From: Arachis hypogaea
Lineage: Eukaryota > Streptophyta > Magnoliopsida > Fabales > Fabaceae
Length of the DNA: 64,000 nt
Reading direction: 5' to 3'
Assembly (NCBI RefSeq): GCF_003086295.3
Contig: NC_092052.1
Span: 70,596,910-70,660,909, forward strand
Position 1 is the first letter of the stretch, and every line of letters starts with the position of its first letter. Positions 1 through 11,113 of the stretch are shown here, one piece after another. A program made the position numbers and the translations under genes. The notes under the pieces are model-generated. The model was not told the DNA's origin. It made no database searches and was given only the letters and a program-made list of their open reading frames with translations.

Positions 1-67
1 TTAGAGACTATATCTACAACGCGACTGTTTTTATGACATTCTTTACTGGCAAAAAATCCCAATGTCA
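1..67 (+). repeat. 5' LTR tail of element A (partial)
   Basis: Ends in gtca and matches positions 8448-8514 of the 3' LTR almost base for base. The rest of this LTR lies left of the window. Confidence 0.93.
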
Positions 68-70
68 AAA

Positions 71-88
71 TGGCGCCTTTGCCAGGGA
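71..88 (+). promoter_or_regulatory. Primer-binding site of A (tRNA-Asp type)
   Basis: TGGCGCCTTTGCCAGGGA lies three bases after the LTR end. It is a two-mismatch version of the TGGCGCCGTTGCCGGGGA seen in C and E, which complements the 3' end of plant tRNA-Asp. Minus-strand DNA synthesis would start here. Confidence 0.85.
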
Positions 89-184
89 ACTGCTAACGTG
101 TGACTTATTATTGGTTATTGTAAATATTTTTCTTTTGCTTGTTTATTTATTTTTGTTTTTTCCTGTTTATCTTTATTTGCTACC

Positions 185-1744
185 ATGAACTCTCACCCCT
201 CTCGCTTTGAGTTTGGTTCTAATATTGTTAAAGGAAATAGAAGTTACAGTAGGAACGCACATCAAGGTCAGACCAATCAAGGATGGATGGAACCAAGAGG
301 ATCTAATAAACCCTTTTGGCAGCAACACCCTCTGAGATATCCTGGACAAAGACCATTCTACAATGCATACCCAGCTGAAAGATATGGTGGACAACCTTGT
401 AGCTACCAACAAGCCCCACCCCGTGCATGTAAACCATCCTTTCTATATAACCTCGAACCACCACACTCACAAGCTTCTCTTCACCATTCGCCACCATATG
501 ATCCTTCCTTACCCCAGTGCCAATCCAATCGCTCCCAATCGCCACCACTTTCCTTTGTGTCATGTCCAAGTCCAGCAACCCGAGAAGCAGAGGTTCGCCT
601 AACAGAAACAGTAAATAAATTTCAAATAACCATTCAACAACTGGAGCAAGCAATAATTCAATGGGTTTCTAGGCGCTCAAATACACAAAGATCAGCCACA
701 GCCCCATGTGAACAGTCTAACGAAGAGCGTAGCATGAAGGAGATACCAGAAACTCCAGTGGATAAGACAGAGAATGAATTCGTACTAGAACAAGTAGAAG
801 AAGCTGTCATCGCTCAAGAAGAAGAGTTGGTTGAAGATCTAGGAGATGCTGAACCTCCATGGGAATCCAGAATTGAGGAACACGCTGTCAAGGAGACTAC
901 AGTTGATGCTAAGGAGGATATTTCTCCAAGGCAAGTCGTTTATGAAGAATCAGATGGAATAATCCAAGAAATAAATTCCCTCGATAGTGATAGTCACAAG
1001 TCTAGCTCTCTTAGTGATGAACTTGCACCCGCAAGTGAATTCTCTGAGATCAAAGAATCTTCCCCAAGTGAATATAAAGATGATGCAGAGGTAGATTTCT
1101 CTCAACCTCCAATCTATGACTCAAGTGATGAGGAAGACACAGAAGACTTTGACCAGGACACAGATACAATTGAAGATCTTTGCAAAAAAGTGGAGGAATT
1201 CACAGAAGAGCACAAAGAAATGGAACTTGTAGAACCACCAAAAACACCTATCCCAAGGCCATTACCACCTAATATAAGCTTCAAGTGGGTACAATCCTTA
1301 ACTTATAACTTTACTTCTTCACTTGAATATGGTTTGCTTGAAACAGATGGCCAGCTTAGAGCTCTCTGCGGCTTTAAGAGTAAGAGGGAAATGGCTCGTA
1401 CTCAGTGCTGGTGCACAAGGTTCAATAAGGTTCCACGCTTCACCTCGAAGTACACGGATTGGTATCATGCTCAATTGCATGGATCACGGAAAACGTTTGG
1501 TCACCAAGGTGAGATTCTACTTTTTAAACCGCCCGAATGGAAACATGTAGATCAAGACGGAGGCGGATTTAAAAGCAAGGCTTGGAATCCTGGACTCTAT
1601 CCTGACATTCGTCATCCCGGGAGCCTGAAAATCTGTTTGGAGCTGCTCAGAAGCTTTGCATGCTTGGTTTGGGACCCCGGAGGCTATTGGCATTTCAAGC
1701 ACTGGTGGATATTTTTAGACGAATTTAAACATAAGCCGCCATAA
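185..1744 (+). CDS. ORF1 of element A: acidic low-complexity protein, 519 aa, unknown function
   Basis: An uninterrupted 519-codon frame starting about 100 bases after the primer site, where gag would normally be. The first 110 residues are rich in Q, P, Y and N. Residues about 165-390 are strongly acidic with many E, D and S. The C-terminal 130 residues are mixed, with W and K/R-rich stretches and the segment SFKWVQSL. I see no zinc knuckle, protease, RT or integrase motif. Element D has a decayed homologue at 48438-49540 (both begin MNSHP and share SFKWV and LEY-LLE), so this is a family protein, not a chance frame. It is the only long frame in the window without a premature stop, suggesting recent activity or selection. 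It may be a highly diverged gag-like protein, but nothing in the sequence proves that. Confidence 0.75.
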   Translation: MNSHPSRFEFGSNIVKGNRSYSRNAHQGQTNQGWMEPRGSNKPFWQQHPLRYPGQRPFYNAYPAERYGGQPCSYQQAPPRACKPSFLYNLEPPHSQASLHHSPPYDPSLPQCQSNRSQSPPLSFVSCPSPATREAEVRLTETVNKFQITIQQLEQAIIQWVSRRSNTQRSATAPCEQSNEERSMKEIPETPVDKTENEFVLEQVEEAVIAQEEELVEDLGDAEPPWESRIEEHAVKETTVDAKEDISPRQVVYEESDGIIQEINSLDSDSHKSSSLSDELAPASEFSEIKESSPSEYKDDAEVDFSQPPIYDSSDEEDTEDFDQDTDTIEDLCKKVEEFTEEHKEMELVEPPKTPIPRPLPPNISFKWVQSLTYNFTSSLEYGLLETDGQLRALCGFKSKREMARTQCWCTRFNKVPRFTSKYTDWYHAQLHGSRKTFGHQGEILLFKPPEWKHVDQDGGGFKSKAWNPGLYPDIRHPGSLKICLELLRSFACLVWDPGGYWHFKHWWIFLDEFKHKPP

Positions 1745-1756
1745 CAGGATACTCCT

Positions 1757-1803
1757 CCAATGTCCAACTTAAGGACTTTAACTAAAAGTGCTAGCATGGT
1801 ATG
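1757..1803 (+). other. Post-ORF1 conserved block of A, hairpin deleted
   Basis: The words CCAACTTAAGGACTTTAA and AAAGTGCT followed by CATGGTA match the blocks after ORF1/pol in D (49560-49612) and C (40861-40913). The arms of the hairpin found between GTGCT and CATGG in C and D are missing here. Confidence 0.7.
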
Positions 1804-1945
1804 GTCGCTTCTTTTTTCAATTTATTTCTTGTTAATTGCTTTTATTTTTCCTTTTTCATTTTAATTTATTAAACCTGGAATCATGCATAGCATTCATGTT
1901 AATCATTGCATTTAGCATTTTTCATGCATATATATAAAAAAAGGG

Positions 1946-2029
1946 TGCACGACGCGACCGCATGCCCCATGCGATTGCGTCATATTGCGAGAAACACCAC
2001 CCACGCGACCGCATGACCCACGCGGCCGT

Positions 2030-2092
<63 letters not shown>

Positions 2093-2465
2093 GCGTAAGG
2101 ATCCAACGAACAGAAAGTTAGGCTGGAATCGTGTGGCCCTTGTGCGTTTCGCACAAATTGGCCCACGCGATCGCATGCCCCATGCGATCGCGTCACTTGC
2201 ACAATACCAATCCCACGCGACCGCGTGAGTGACGCGATCGCGTCGCATGGATTGCACATCACCCCAAAAGGAGACAGATAGTTGTGCTAAAACGGCGCTG
2301 GAGTCGTGCGTTTAGCACGAATTCCAGCGACGCGATCGCGCGACCCACGCGATCGCGTCACCCCTCTTTCCCCCCTCTCATGCGATCGCGCGCCCCACGC
2401 GATCGTGTCACTCCCATTTTCACCCCAACCACGCGACCGCGTGCCTCACGCGGCCGCGTGGATTC
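1946..2465 (+). repeat. Paired-palindrome cluster in leader of A, core ACGCGAYCGCGT
   Basis: About a dozen near-palindromes of the type ACGCGATCGCGT or ACGCGACCGCGT, mostly in pairs about 4-8 bases apart, pairs separated by roughly 40-60 bases. Small hairpins lie between them, for example TTGTGCG and CGCACAA around ttt near 2140, and a longer inverted repeat near 2298-2328. The same core recurs in this element's LTR (7297-7490) and in element C. Confidence 0.85.
2033..2090. repeat. (AT)29 microsatellite
   Basis: Uninterrupted AT dinucleotides inside the palindrome cluster of A. Confidence 0.98.
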
Positions 2466-3823
2466 GAAAATATAACCCCCCCAGCCACGCGAACCCTATC
2501 AGTCGCGCAGCCCCCCACCTCCAACCCTCTTCTCCCTCTCTGCTTCTTCTTCCTCCAGCCACCACCCAGCACCACCCAGCCGCCACCGCGCCACCACCCT
2601 GACGCCGCCGTCGTCCAGACACTGCCGTCGTACCACCCCCTCCCTCTTTTTCTTCTTCTTTCTTCCTCTCTCCTTCCCTCTCCGCCACCACCCAGAAGCA
2701 CCACCCACCACCGCCGGCCATCCAGCCGCGCCCCCCTCCGCCACCCACCCGCAACCCTTCCTCCCTTCTCTATCACTAACCCTAAGACCCTATCCCCATT
2801 CCCCTTCAGCCGCCACCGCACCGCCGTGCCCCGTCACCACGCCGGACACCACCGTCGCCATCACCCAACCGTTCTGCTTCTTTCGCTTTCCAGGTTCCGC
2901 AACACGCACTCCCTTTTATCCGTTCGTCATTTTTCTATATTTTTTTCTGTTTCTGTTCATACTTAGGATAGATAGATATGCATGCTGTAGTGGATTTTTA
3001 GGTTGTTAGGTAGCTTAGGCTGTGGTTAGTGGATCTAGGTCTGTTTACTTGCACTGTTCCTGTTTCTGTTTTATCATAACTGCAATTCTGCTGTTCCTGT
3101 GACCTCATTCATATGCTGTGATTTCTTGCATTTGCTGCTTGTTACTCTGAATTTTCCTGTTTCTATTAATTATAGGTAACTACAGCAAGTTTTTAATTCA
3201 TATGCACTGCTATGATTGCTGTTTATTTTCCGGGACAATCCAATTTTAGCCGGAATGCTACCCAAATTTTTTGTAAATTGTTTTCATTCATGTTTTGGTT
3301 TGGCATTTCTGAACTCTGTTTTACTCTGCTTTACCCAAACCGTTTCATGAATGCTATGGCAGACTTTCTTATCCTCTTTGGTTTCCTGGTTCATAAACTG
3401 CATTTGTGATTCACTGATTCCAATTTTTGCTTTCTTTATTTCTATTCGAATCAGCATCACCCTGTTTTCCTTGTTCGATTATGAGTACTTCTATTCTTAC
3501 CTGTGAATCCTTGTTACATGGAATTTTTTTCTATGCCACTTACTTTAACCCGCACTTTACTAACTCACTAATTTTAATTTACTAATTTCTTCTTCAAATT
3601 CTAACCATACTAACCCTTTTGATCTCTTTTCTGTTTATTTTCACTTTCCTCTAACTTTCTAACCATGGCATATTGATTAATTTTCCATTTAACATAAATT
3701 CAATCACATTTCATATACTCATTTTCCTTATTTTATTTCTCCTTTTCCGCTTTGAGTTTCCTTTGTTTAATTGCCTATTTGCTTTACTATTTTTATCCAT
3801 ATCCTGGTTTTCTGTTTTTCAAG
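2466..3823 (+). other. Leader of A before ORF2: C-rich tract, then T-rich intron-like stretch
   Basis: Positions about 2500-2890 are rich in CCACC and CTTC; open frames here on either strand are low-complexity artefacts. From about 2894 the sequence turns T-rich. A donor-like CAG followed by GT lies at 2891-2895 and a pyrimidine tract ending TTTTTCAAG lies directly before the ORF2 start, so 2894-3823 could be an intron producing a spliced ORF2 message. C and D have the same layout. The intron is inferred. Confidence 0.5.
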
Positions 3824-5284
3824 ATGTCTGCCTCACAAAGGAAAGGAAAAGGCAAGGCTACTGGCAAGCGCAAGCGAGGAGATTCCTCCCAGTCCATCAT
3901 TGCCCTCATGCACGATTCCTCATGGCGGGAGAAGAACTTCACACAGCAGGAAAAAGCTGACCAGCTGCTCCCTGCAAATGATCCTATAAAATTTGCAAAC
4001 CGGTACTGTGAGCTGAAGTACCCGGCTTTTGTAAACTCCAGAAATCTATACCTGGAGCGAACTCTGAAGATTCCAGAAGCACTCCAATAGTACACCACTG
4101 AGCAAATCAAGCAAAGGGGCTGGTTCTTTCTAGAGAGAACACTGACAGAGGTCAACGCATCTTGGGTCCGGGAATTCTACTGCAACTACTACCTCACCAC
4201 CCTAGATGCAGTGAACCTGAGAGGAAAATAAATTCTGGTCACTGAGGAGGCCTTAGAGGACATTCTCCAGCTCCCAGCCAAGTTCGATCAGCCTGATGGT
4301 TATTCAAAGGCTGAGGAGGACATGCGTCAGATGCAGTTTGATTGGGATGCCATGAAGGCATGGATAGCTCTCGACCCGACAGTTCCTTGGGAGATGGGTC
4401 AGGACACCACCATGCCTCGAGGGATCAAGAGAGCGTACTTAAATGATGAGGCTCGGTTATGGCATCAGATCTTGAGTAATTATGTGATGCCGAGTACTCA
4501 CGAGACGGAGATCCCGGCTGCTATGATCACCCTCCTTTGGTGTGTGATGGAGGGGAATGACCTTTATCTGCCACGCTTTATCCAGCATTTTATGGCCAGG
4601 GTCCACGTCCGAGGCACCCTCCCTTTTCCGTATCTGGTTACACAGCTAGGCCGTCGAGCTGACGTGCCATGGGAGGATGCCGATGAGAGACCACCAGCGG
4701 CGGATTGCAGGAAGATCATTCCTCCCAGCAGGAACTTCTTAGCTTTGGGCTACAGACCACCACCCTTCACTGCTACCGATGAGCTAGCCCCACTGTCTGC
4801 TGGACCCTCTTCATCCACAGCTGCCACTGCTGCTCCTACTGCTACCACTGCACCTTCACCTGCCTCTGAGCCCGTATACCGCCTCGTGCATCGCCTATTC
4901 CGACAGCTTGATCAGATGGAGCGCCATAACCGGCGCCGGTATGAGAGATTGGAGCGTCGCAACAAGCGACGCTATGAGCACCTGAAGTTGATGATACGAT
5001 CCGGCGACATCCCCTCTGAGCCCGACACACCATCTGAGCCATCAGAGGAGGAGGAGGATGGGCACGAGGAGGAGACTCATTTCCAGGAGGAGACTCATCA
5101 GCAGGCAGCCACAGAGTAGGCTGCCCCGCATCAGGAGGTTATGCCCCAGATAGAGGCTGCGGATCCGGAGATCCCGATCCAGTCAGCCCCACCTCTACAG
5201 CAGCCAGACCCTCAGCCCACCACCACCGCAGAGCCTCCAGCTGCCATCCTTACCAGTGATGACACCTCTTCACACCCGGCTTGA
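3824..5284 (+). pseudogene. ORF2 of A: putative plant transposon protein family (Athila env-position ORF), broken
   Basis: The start ATG directly follows a TTTTTCAAG acceptor-like tract. The N-terminus is basic (SQRKGKGKATGKRKR). The core carries ANRYCELKYPAF, FDWDA, NDEARLWHQILSNY, YVMPSTHE, LLWC and LYLPRFI; the tail is T/P/A-rich, then basic (ERRNKRRYEHLK), then acidic. This resembles the 'putative plant transposon protein' family known from Athila-group elements; its biochemical role is not established. Three in-frame stops at 4088, 4228 and 5117 each replace a CAG or CAA; without them the frame runs to TGA at 5282-5284. Homologues occur in C (42387-43640), D (52047-54890) and, more distantly, E. 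Confidence 0.8.
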
Positions 5285-5287
5285 TTG

Positions 5288-5325
5288 AGCATCAGGGATG
5301 ATGCTTCATTTTAAGTGTGGGGAGG
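5288..5325 (+). promoter_or_regulatory. Hairpin with GGGA loop plus internal polypurine-tract copy of A
   Basis: AGCATCA (5288-5294), loop GGGA, TGATGCT (5299-5305), then seven bases to AAGTGTGGGGAGGT (5313-5326), the same tract found at the 3' LTR boundary. It begins a few bases after the ORF2 stop. Confidence 0.8.
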
Positions 5326-5329
5326 TCGC

Positions 5330-6954
5330 CATCTCTGGCGTTTATTTTGGTGAACCACTACATACTTTTTCTTTTATTTTGAATATTTTTCTGTATTTTT
5401 CTTTTTACTGTTATTTTCTGAGTACTTATACATTGCTTTTATGTATTTTTACTCTATTTTTGCATATTTCATCTTTAGTTCATTTTTTTAGTTATTTAGT
5501 ATAGTTTGCAATTCTGATTTATTAGTGGATTAATTAGTATAGTTTACCCTTTTTAGCATAAGATATTATAGTTTAAATTGAAAAATATAAAAAGGAAGTA
5601 AGCTAGGAAATTGAACATATCAGATTTAAATCCATAAAACCTTGTATATAGCATTACATGATGTAGTTAAGCTGACAACATTTCATCAAGGAGGAACATT
5701 AAAACTTTAAAAGCTACCCTAAATAATTTTTTTATGAGAATAATGGGAATTTTTAACTAAACCTGCATAACATATATGAATGATATATGATGCTTGAGTT
5801 AGAGAACACACAGCCTGTGAGTCTTGAGCTTAATTGTATGGTTGCATTCAAACCATAACTTTATTCCTGTGTGTTTCGCTTCTTTTTATTCTGATGTTCT
5901 TTACTTTACTTTAATCTATATGTCCAATTATAGAATATAGAATAGATACATACCAAAAGAATGATTGAGGCCATCATTTGATTTTAGCTCACTTACCCCA
6001 GAATAACCTACCTTTCACATCACCCTTGTCAGCCCCCTTGAGTTTTTAAAATCCCTTTTATTCTATTTAGCCACACTACTAGCCTTAAACAAAAAAACAA
6101 AATAAAATCCCAAGTTGAATCCTTGGTTAGCTTAAGATAGAAAATTATGAATAGATTAGAGCATGGGAAACCTATTGGGAACATGGATGATAGAAACAAA
6201 AGGGTAGAGAAGTTAAAAGAAATAAAATAAATTTGGGAAGCATGCTCATGAGAAAATCAAAGTGATTTAATTTCCATGTTCCTTGAAAAAAAAAAGAGTT
6301 ATTTTTCAGTATTTAATAAAAGGGGATACAAAAGAACCCCCCAATGCAACAATAAGTGGGATAATATGGGAAAATAGGTAAAGAGATTTTGTTTTACTAA
6401 ATATGTATGTTAAGGTGAGATCTTAGTCTAATTAAGGATTCACTTATTAGCTCACTTGACCCTATACATAAATCCTTACCTTTACCTTGACCCCATTACA
6501 ACCTCAATTAAAGACCTCATGACTTTTTGGTATGACTATATTTTATAATTGTTGATTGGTTAGATGAAAAACAAAGCTATAGAAAGTAAGAATAAAAAGA
6601 AAAGTAGAGTGAATAAACCCAGTAAACACTGAGTGACTAGAGGGTAAACACAAAATCCAGTGAGGGTTCAATAACTCATCAACATATATCTGTACTTAAT
6701 TTGCTAATTGTTTTGCAAGTTTGTACAATGTTTTCTTTCCCATCTCATTTGCTGAAATGCTTCATTATTTAAGGGTTGGCTATACATATACATGACTCCT
6801 TGAGAATATGAACTAACTTGACTACATGTAAGCTTTATATATGAGTGAATAATTTAGAGTTGCATGATGCATCATTCATTTAGGTAGTTGCATTTAAATT
6901 AGGTTGCATTGCATGACATTCCATCACTTTAACCTTAATTATTTACCTTGGGTT
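5330..6954 (+). other. 3' noncoding region of A, AT-rich
   Basis: No coding potential. It shares blocks with the 3' regions of C and D, including the nested inverted repeat at 5805-5875 and phrases such as cccattacaacc and gtgagggttc. Confidence 0.8.
5805..5875 (+). other. Conserved nested inverted repeat in 3' region of A
   Basis: Outer arms AACACACA (5805-5812) and TGTGTGTT (5868-5875) enclose an inner stem TATGGTT (5837-5843), 7-base loop, AACCATA (5851-5857). The same arrangement occurs in C (43910-43985) and D (55400-55474). Confidence 0.7.
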
Positions 6955-6992
6955 TAGCATGAGGACATGCTAGTGTTCAAGTGTGGGGAGGT
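6955..6992 (+). promoter_or_regulatory. AGGA-loop hairpin and terminal polypurine tract of A
   Basis: TAGCATG (6955-6961), loop AGGA, CATGCTA (6966-6972), then AAGTGTGGGGAGGT (6979-6992) abutting the 3' LTR. The tract is the expected plus-strand primer. Confidence 0.85.
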
Positions 6993-8514
6993 TGATAAAC
7001 CCATATTTCATGAGTTCTTTTGTGCTTAATTTGAGTGATTTATTCAATCCTCCACCTACTTATTCATATTAACTGCATGGTTTTAATTTCCCTTCCTTAT
7101 TATGTCATATTGTGAAAAACATGTTTTTCTAAGCTTTAAAAATTAATTATTTTAATTACCTTTATTTCCATTCGATGCCGTGATTAGTGTGTTGAGTAGT
7201 TTCAGATTTTCTAAAGCAGAATGACTTAAAGGATGGAAAAGGAAACATACAAAAATGGAAGGAGAAAGCAAAACGGAGCTTTGAAGGAAACTGGTATTCA
7301 CACGATCGCATGGACGACGCGATCGCGTGCCAGAAGCGAAGATGCAGCGACGCGGCCGCATGACTGACGCGACCACGCGACATAAGCAGAACGCATACGA
7401 CGCGGACGCGTGACTGACGCGACCGCGTGGCAAGGAAAAGCTCCGAATGACGCGACCGCGTGACCCACGCGGACGCGTGACAGAGGCCACGTATCAGAAT
7501 TTACAGAATACGCCCCAGCAATTTCTGAAGCCCTTTTTGGCCCAGATCCAAGTACAGACTGCATAGACCAGAGGTTATAAAGTGTGGGAATGCAACCATT
7601 CGAAGGAGCTCGCATATTTTATTTTTCAATGATTTAGATTTAGTTGAGAGGGAGATCTTCTCCTCTCTCTCTTAGGATTTAGGATTTCTTCTTGCTTTAA
7701 GAGTGACTCTCAATCCAGGTTTTATATTTCTTTGCTTTAAACTTCCCTTTTACTTTATTTATTTATTTCAGTATCTGAGTTGGCTATTTACCTTTATAAT
7801 TGAATCTATGAATTCTTCCATGTTACAGACTGTTATTTGAATTAATGATAATTGAGGTATTTTCAGTTTATGATTGTTCTCTTTGATTTAAGTTACCATT
7901 TCTTCCCATCTAAGGACATTTTTATTATTCCAGCAATTTTACTTTTTCCTCTTTTCTTCCTGGTTAAGAATTCAGTAACTCAACAGTTATTAAACTCAAC
8001 ATAATTGATAATCGTTATCTCGCTAATTGAGCTGAACTTAAGTAATCCCAACCTTTTCTTAGGAAATAAATAGGATTCAAAGGTCAATTTAATTAGTCCC
8101 TTGACTTTCCTTTGCCCTAGTAAAGGTTGACCAAGTGGAGTTTAGATTCAACTTTCATTATAGTTGAGAGAGATAACTACATTGGACCTCCAACTTCTCT
8201 TACCTTGCCAAAAGTCTGCTTTACAGTATTTATTTATTTTAATTGCCATTTACTTTACTTGTCATTTAAATTACTTGCTTCTCATCTTCTAAACCCCGAT
8301 TACAACCTTTATAGCCAATAATAAGAACATACCTCCTCGCAGTTCCTTGAGAAGACGACCCGAGGTTTGAATACTCGGTTAACAATTTTTAAAGGGGTTT
8401 GTTACTTGTGACAACCACAACGTTTGTACGAAGGGATTTTTGTCAGTTTAGAGACTATATCTACAACGCGACTGTTTTTATGACATTCTTTACTGGCAAA
8501 AAATCCCAACGTCA
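6993..8514 (+). repeat. 3' LTR of element A (1522 bp)
   Basis: Begins TGATAAACCC directly after the polypurine tract and ends caacgtca. It contains a palindrome cluster at 7297-7490 and the U5 words gacgacccgagg and atactcggtt, which could pair around GAGG/CTCG. The opening resembles the LTRs of C and D. Confidence 0.93.
7297..7490 (+). repeat. Paired-palindrome cluster in LTR of A
   Basis: Eight or so ACGCG-NNCGCGT near-palindromes in pairs separated by about 5 bases (for example the pair around 7398-7430), the same core as the leader cluster at 1946-2465. Confidence 0.85.
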
Positions 8515-9617
8515 AGGACTCCAAAGTTCTTCTGAACTGTTCATTCCCATTTGGGTTCATGGTGAAGAAAGGTAGGAGAATTTCGATATTAGGAAGTAAA
8601 AAGGGAAACTAGAATTAAAATATTTTTGTTTTTATTTTTATTTATTAATTGAATAGGAAATTAAAAGCTAATTAACTAAAAAAATTTGAAAATTGAAAGA
8701 TGATTTTCGAAAAAGAAGAGAGATGAAAGAAGTGAGAAGTTTTCAAAAACGGAAGAGAGAAGAATTAGTTAGGAAGTTTTGAAAAAGAAAAAAGAGAAAA
8801 TAAGTAACTAATTAAGAAAGATTTGAAATTAAGATAAGATAAGAGATTTGAAAAAGATTTTATTTTAAATTTTGAAATTAAAACAAGATAAGATAATGAT
8901 TTGAAAATAAGTTTGAAAAGATAAGATATGGTGAAGATTTGAAAAAGATTTGAAAAGATAAGATTTGAAATTTGATTTTGAAAAAGATATAATTTTGAAA
9001 TTTGAAATTTGAAATTTTAATTTTCAAATTGAGTTTTAAAAATTGAATTTGAAATAAGATAAGATAAGATTTTTGAAATTTAAAGAAAGATAAAAAGATA
9101 AGATAAAGATTTGAAAAAGATTTTGAAATTTGAAATTAAAATAAGATAAGATTTTTGAAATTTTTTTTGAATAAAGATAAAAAAAGATATGCATTTTTTT
9201 TATTTTTCGAATTAATGAAGAAAGAGAAAAACAACTAAAAGATACCAAACTTAAAATTTTTAAGATCAAAACAAGAAAAAAAACAAGAACAACTTGAATA
9301 CCAAGAAGAATACTAAAGGACACTTTCGAAAATTTTAAGGAAACAAAGAACACACAAAGGATACCAAACTTAAGAACTGACACTAGATTGAAACGAAAAA
9401 CACACTTTTTGAAAATTTCTAGAAATAGAAACAAGAAAGTTCGAAACTTTAACAAGAACAAGAACAAAAGACTCAAACAAAAGACAAAGATCAATAAAGA
9501 AAAGAAAAGGTTTTGAAAAAATTTTTTGGAAAGAAAACAAAAGACGCAAACAAAATAGTAAATAGTACCTAAGCTAACTAACAAGATAATCCAGTAGTTT
9601 GTCAAATCCGAACAATT
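8515..9617 (-). other. Leader of G: low-complexity purine/pyrimidine tract
   Basis: On the plus strand it is dominated by variants of AAGATAAGATTTGAAA; the complement resembles the leader of E at 21055-21560. A 240-codon minus-strand frame here is T-rich low complexity running into the LTR, not a credible gene. Confidence 0.75.
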
Positions 9618-9633
9618 CCCGGCAACGGCGCCA
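9618..9633 (-). promoter_or_regulatory. Primer-binding site of G (tRNA-Asp type)
   Basis: CCCGGCAACGGCGCCA on the plus strand is the reverse complement of TGGCGCCGTTGCCGGG; it lies six bases from the LTR end. Confidence 0.85.
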
Positions 9634-9639
9634 AAAACT

Positions 9640-11113
9640 TGGTGCACGAAACTGACTCTGCACGTTTTGCACAGATAGACCGGCAAGTATACCAGGTCAT
9701 CCAAGTAATACCTCAGGTGTGTGAGGGTCGATCCCACGGAGATTGTTGGTTTGAGCAAGCAGTGGATACCTTGTAGATCTTAGTCAGGTGGATAGAAAAT
9801 ATAGTTGTCACGAAAAACGCGTAAAATAGGTAAATAAATAAAACGTTACTGGATAGGTGTGAAATCTATTGTGTGAGAATGGTTGAGGCTTCAGAGATGA
9901 TTCTTCCTTTTGGATCAACTTTTCTCACCATTTACTCCAACTTCTGATTGATTCATTCCTTGGCAGGCTGTATATGATTAACGCCGGGTCAGCGGTCATC
10001 CAATTTGAATGGGGGTGAAGCTCTAGCAGTCCATTCCCTTGGTGATCCTACTCCAAACGCCACAGGACAAGGTCAGATCTTCCGGATCAAAAAATGCTGC
10101 TCCTTTGGTTCTAGCTTATACCACAAAGGCCATAATCGCCCACCTCGGCTGAACTGATGTCTCGAGAAGTCCCCAACGAAGCCGTGGATTAGCTATCTAA
10201 GAGATGTATAATCAAGCTGGTGGTTCAATACTATCCTATCGAGGACTCGCAAGAACCCATGTGGAATTGGGATGATGGTCAAGTTACACTCCCAAACCAT
10301 TAGGATGAAGAACGAAGATACATCTTAGAATAGAATCAAGCATAGATTAAAGGGGAATAGTGATATTATTAACTCATAAGAGTCAGCAGAGCTCCTAACC
10401 TTAACCTTAGGAGGTTAGTGACTCATACTGTACAAAAAAACAATGAAAAACATGTAAAATGGGAGAAGAAGATCCTAAACAAGGGTGATCTTCTCCTATA
10501 TATACTAATCTTATAACTAAAGATTACAAAAATAAGATAAGTTGGTCTTATAGTGCGAAAATCTACTTTCTGGCCCACTTGGTGAGTATTTGAGCTGAGC
10601 TAAGAGTGTCTTGATGTCCTAGGATCCTTCTTGGGCGTTGAACGCCAACCTTGGACTACCCTTTGGGCGTTTGGATGCCAGCTACTCCCCCTTGGGCATT
10701 GGATGCCAGGAATGGGACTGGTGGCTGGCGTTGAACGCCAGCTTTGGACCTTCATTTCGAAAGCAAAGTATAAACTATTATATATTTATGGAAATCTCTA
10801 GATGTTAACTTTCCATAGCCATTGAGAGAGCACCATTTAGACTTTTGTAACTCCAGAAATGCTCTTTTGAGTTAATGGAGGTCAAATCCTGACAGCATCT
10901 GCAGTCCTTTCTCTGTCTTTGAATTAGACTTTCCCAAAACTCCTCAATTTCATCTAGAAAATACCTGAAATCATCATAAAATATAACAACTCAAAGTAGA
11001 ATCCAAAAACATGAATTTTGCACTAAAACCTATGAAAATATAATACAACTTAAACAAAACATACTGGAAACTATATGAAAATGATGCCAAAAATCGTATA
11101 AAATATCCACTCA
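9640..11113 (-). repeat. LTR of element G (1474 bp, minus strand)
   Basis: Bounded by the primer site on one side and TG at 11113 on the other. It carries GGCGTTNAACGCC dyads at 10632-10745, the palindrome type also seen in E and Y. A U5 segment at 9696-9745 matches the E and Y LTRs. Confidence 0.82.
10632..10745 (-). repeat. Dyad cluster in LTR of G, core GGCGTTNAACGCC
   Basis: Copies such as GGGCGTTGAACGCC and CTGGCGTTGAACGCCAG with decayed versions between them. Confidence 0.8.

Larger units (their letters stand above)
1..8514 (+). mobile_element. Element A: non-autonomous LTR retrotransposon, 5' LTR mostly outside window
   Basis: The first 67 bases match the last 67 bases of the LTR at 6993-8514 with one visible difference (aatgtca against aacgtca), so the window opens in the tail of a 5' LTR. 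The order is LTR end, tRNA-Asp-type primer site, acidic ORF1, palindrome-rich leader, ORF2, 3' noncoding region, polypurine tract, 3' LTR. No gag, protease, RT, RNase H or integrase is present between the LTRs, so it must use enzymes of another element. Element C has the same LTR opening, palindrome core and ORF2 type and is a plausible relative of its helper. The right flank is aggac; the left flank is outside, so the target duplication cannot be checked. Confidence 0.93.
8515..11113 (-). mobile_element. Element G: minus-strand LTR retrotransposon fragment (LTR plus 5' internal stub)
   Basis: On the minus strand: an LTR starting TGAGTGGATATTTTATACG at 11113 and ending in gcacca at 9640, then a tRNA-Asp primer site (9618-9633), then about 1.1 kb of pyrimidine-rich leader cut off at 8514/8515 by element A. 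No coding sequence remains. Its LTR resembles those of E and Y in the U5 words GTGGGATCGACCCT and TATTACTTGGATGACC. It interrupts the 5' LTR of X at 11113/11114. Confidence 0.8.

Noticed and set aside
2306..2821. Overlapping frames on both strands in the C-rich leader of A
   Set aside because: Proline- and glycine-rich translations of CCACC/GGTGG repeats; expected from base composition.
9036..9758. A 240-codon hydrophobic minus-strand frame that looks like a membrane protein
   Set aside because: It is a translation of T-rich low-complexity leader and runs through the primer site into the LTR of G; no homologue or start context supports it.
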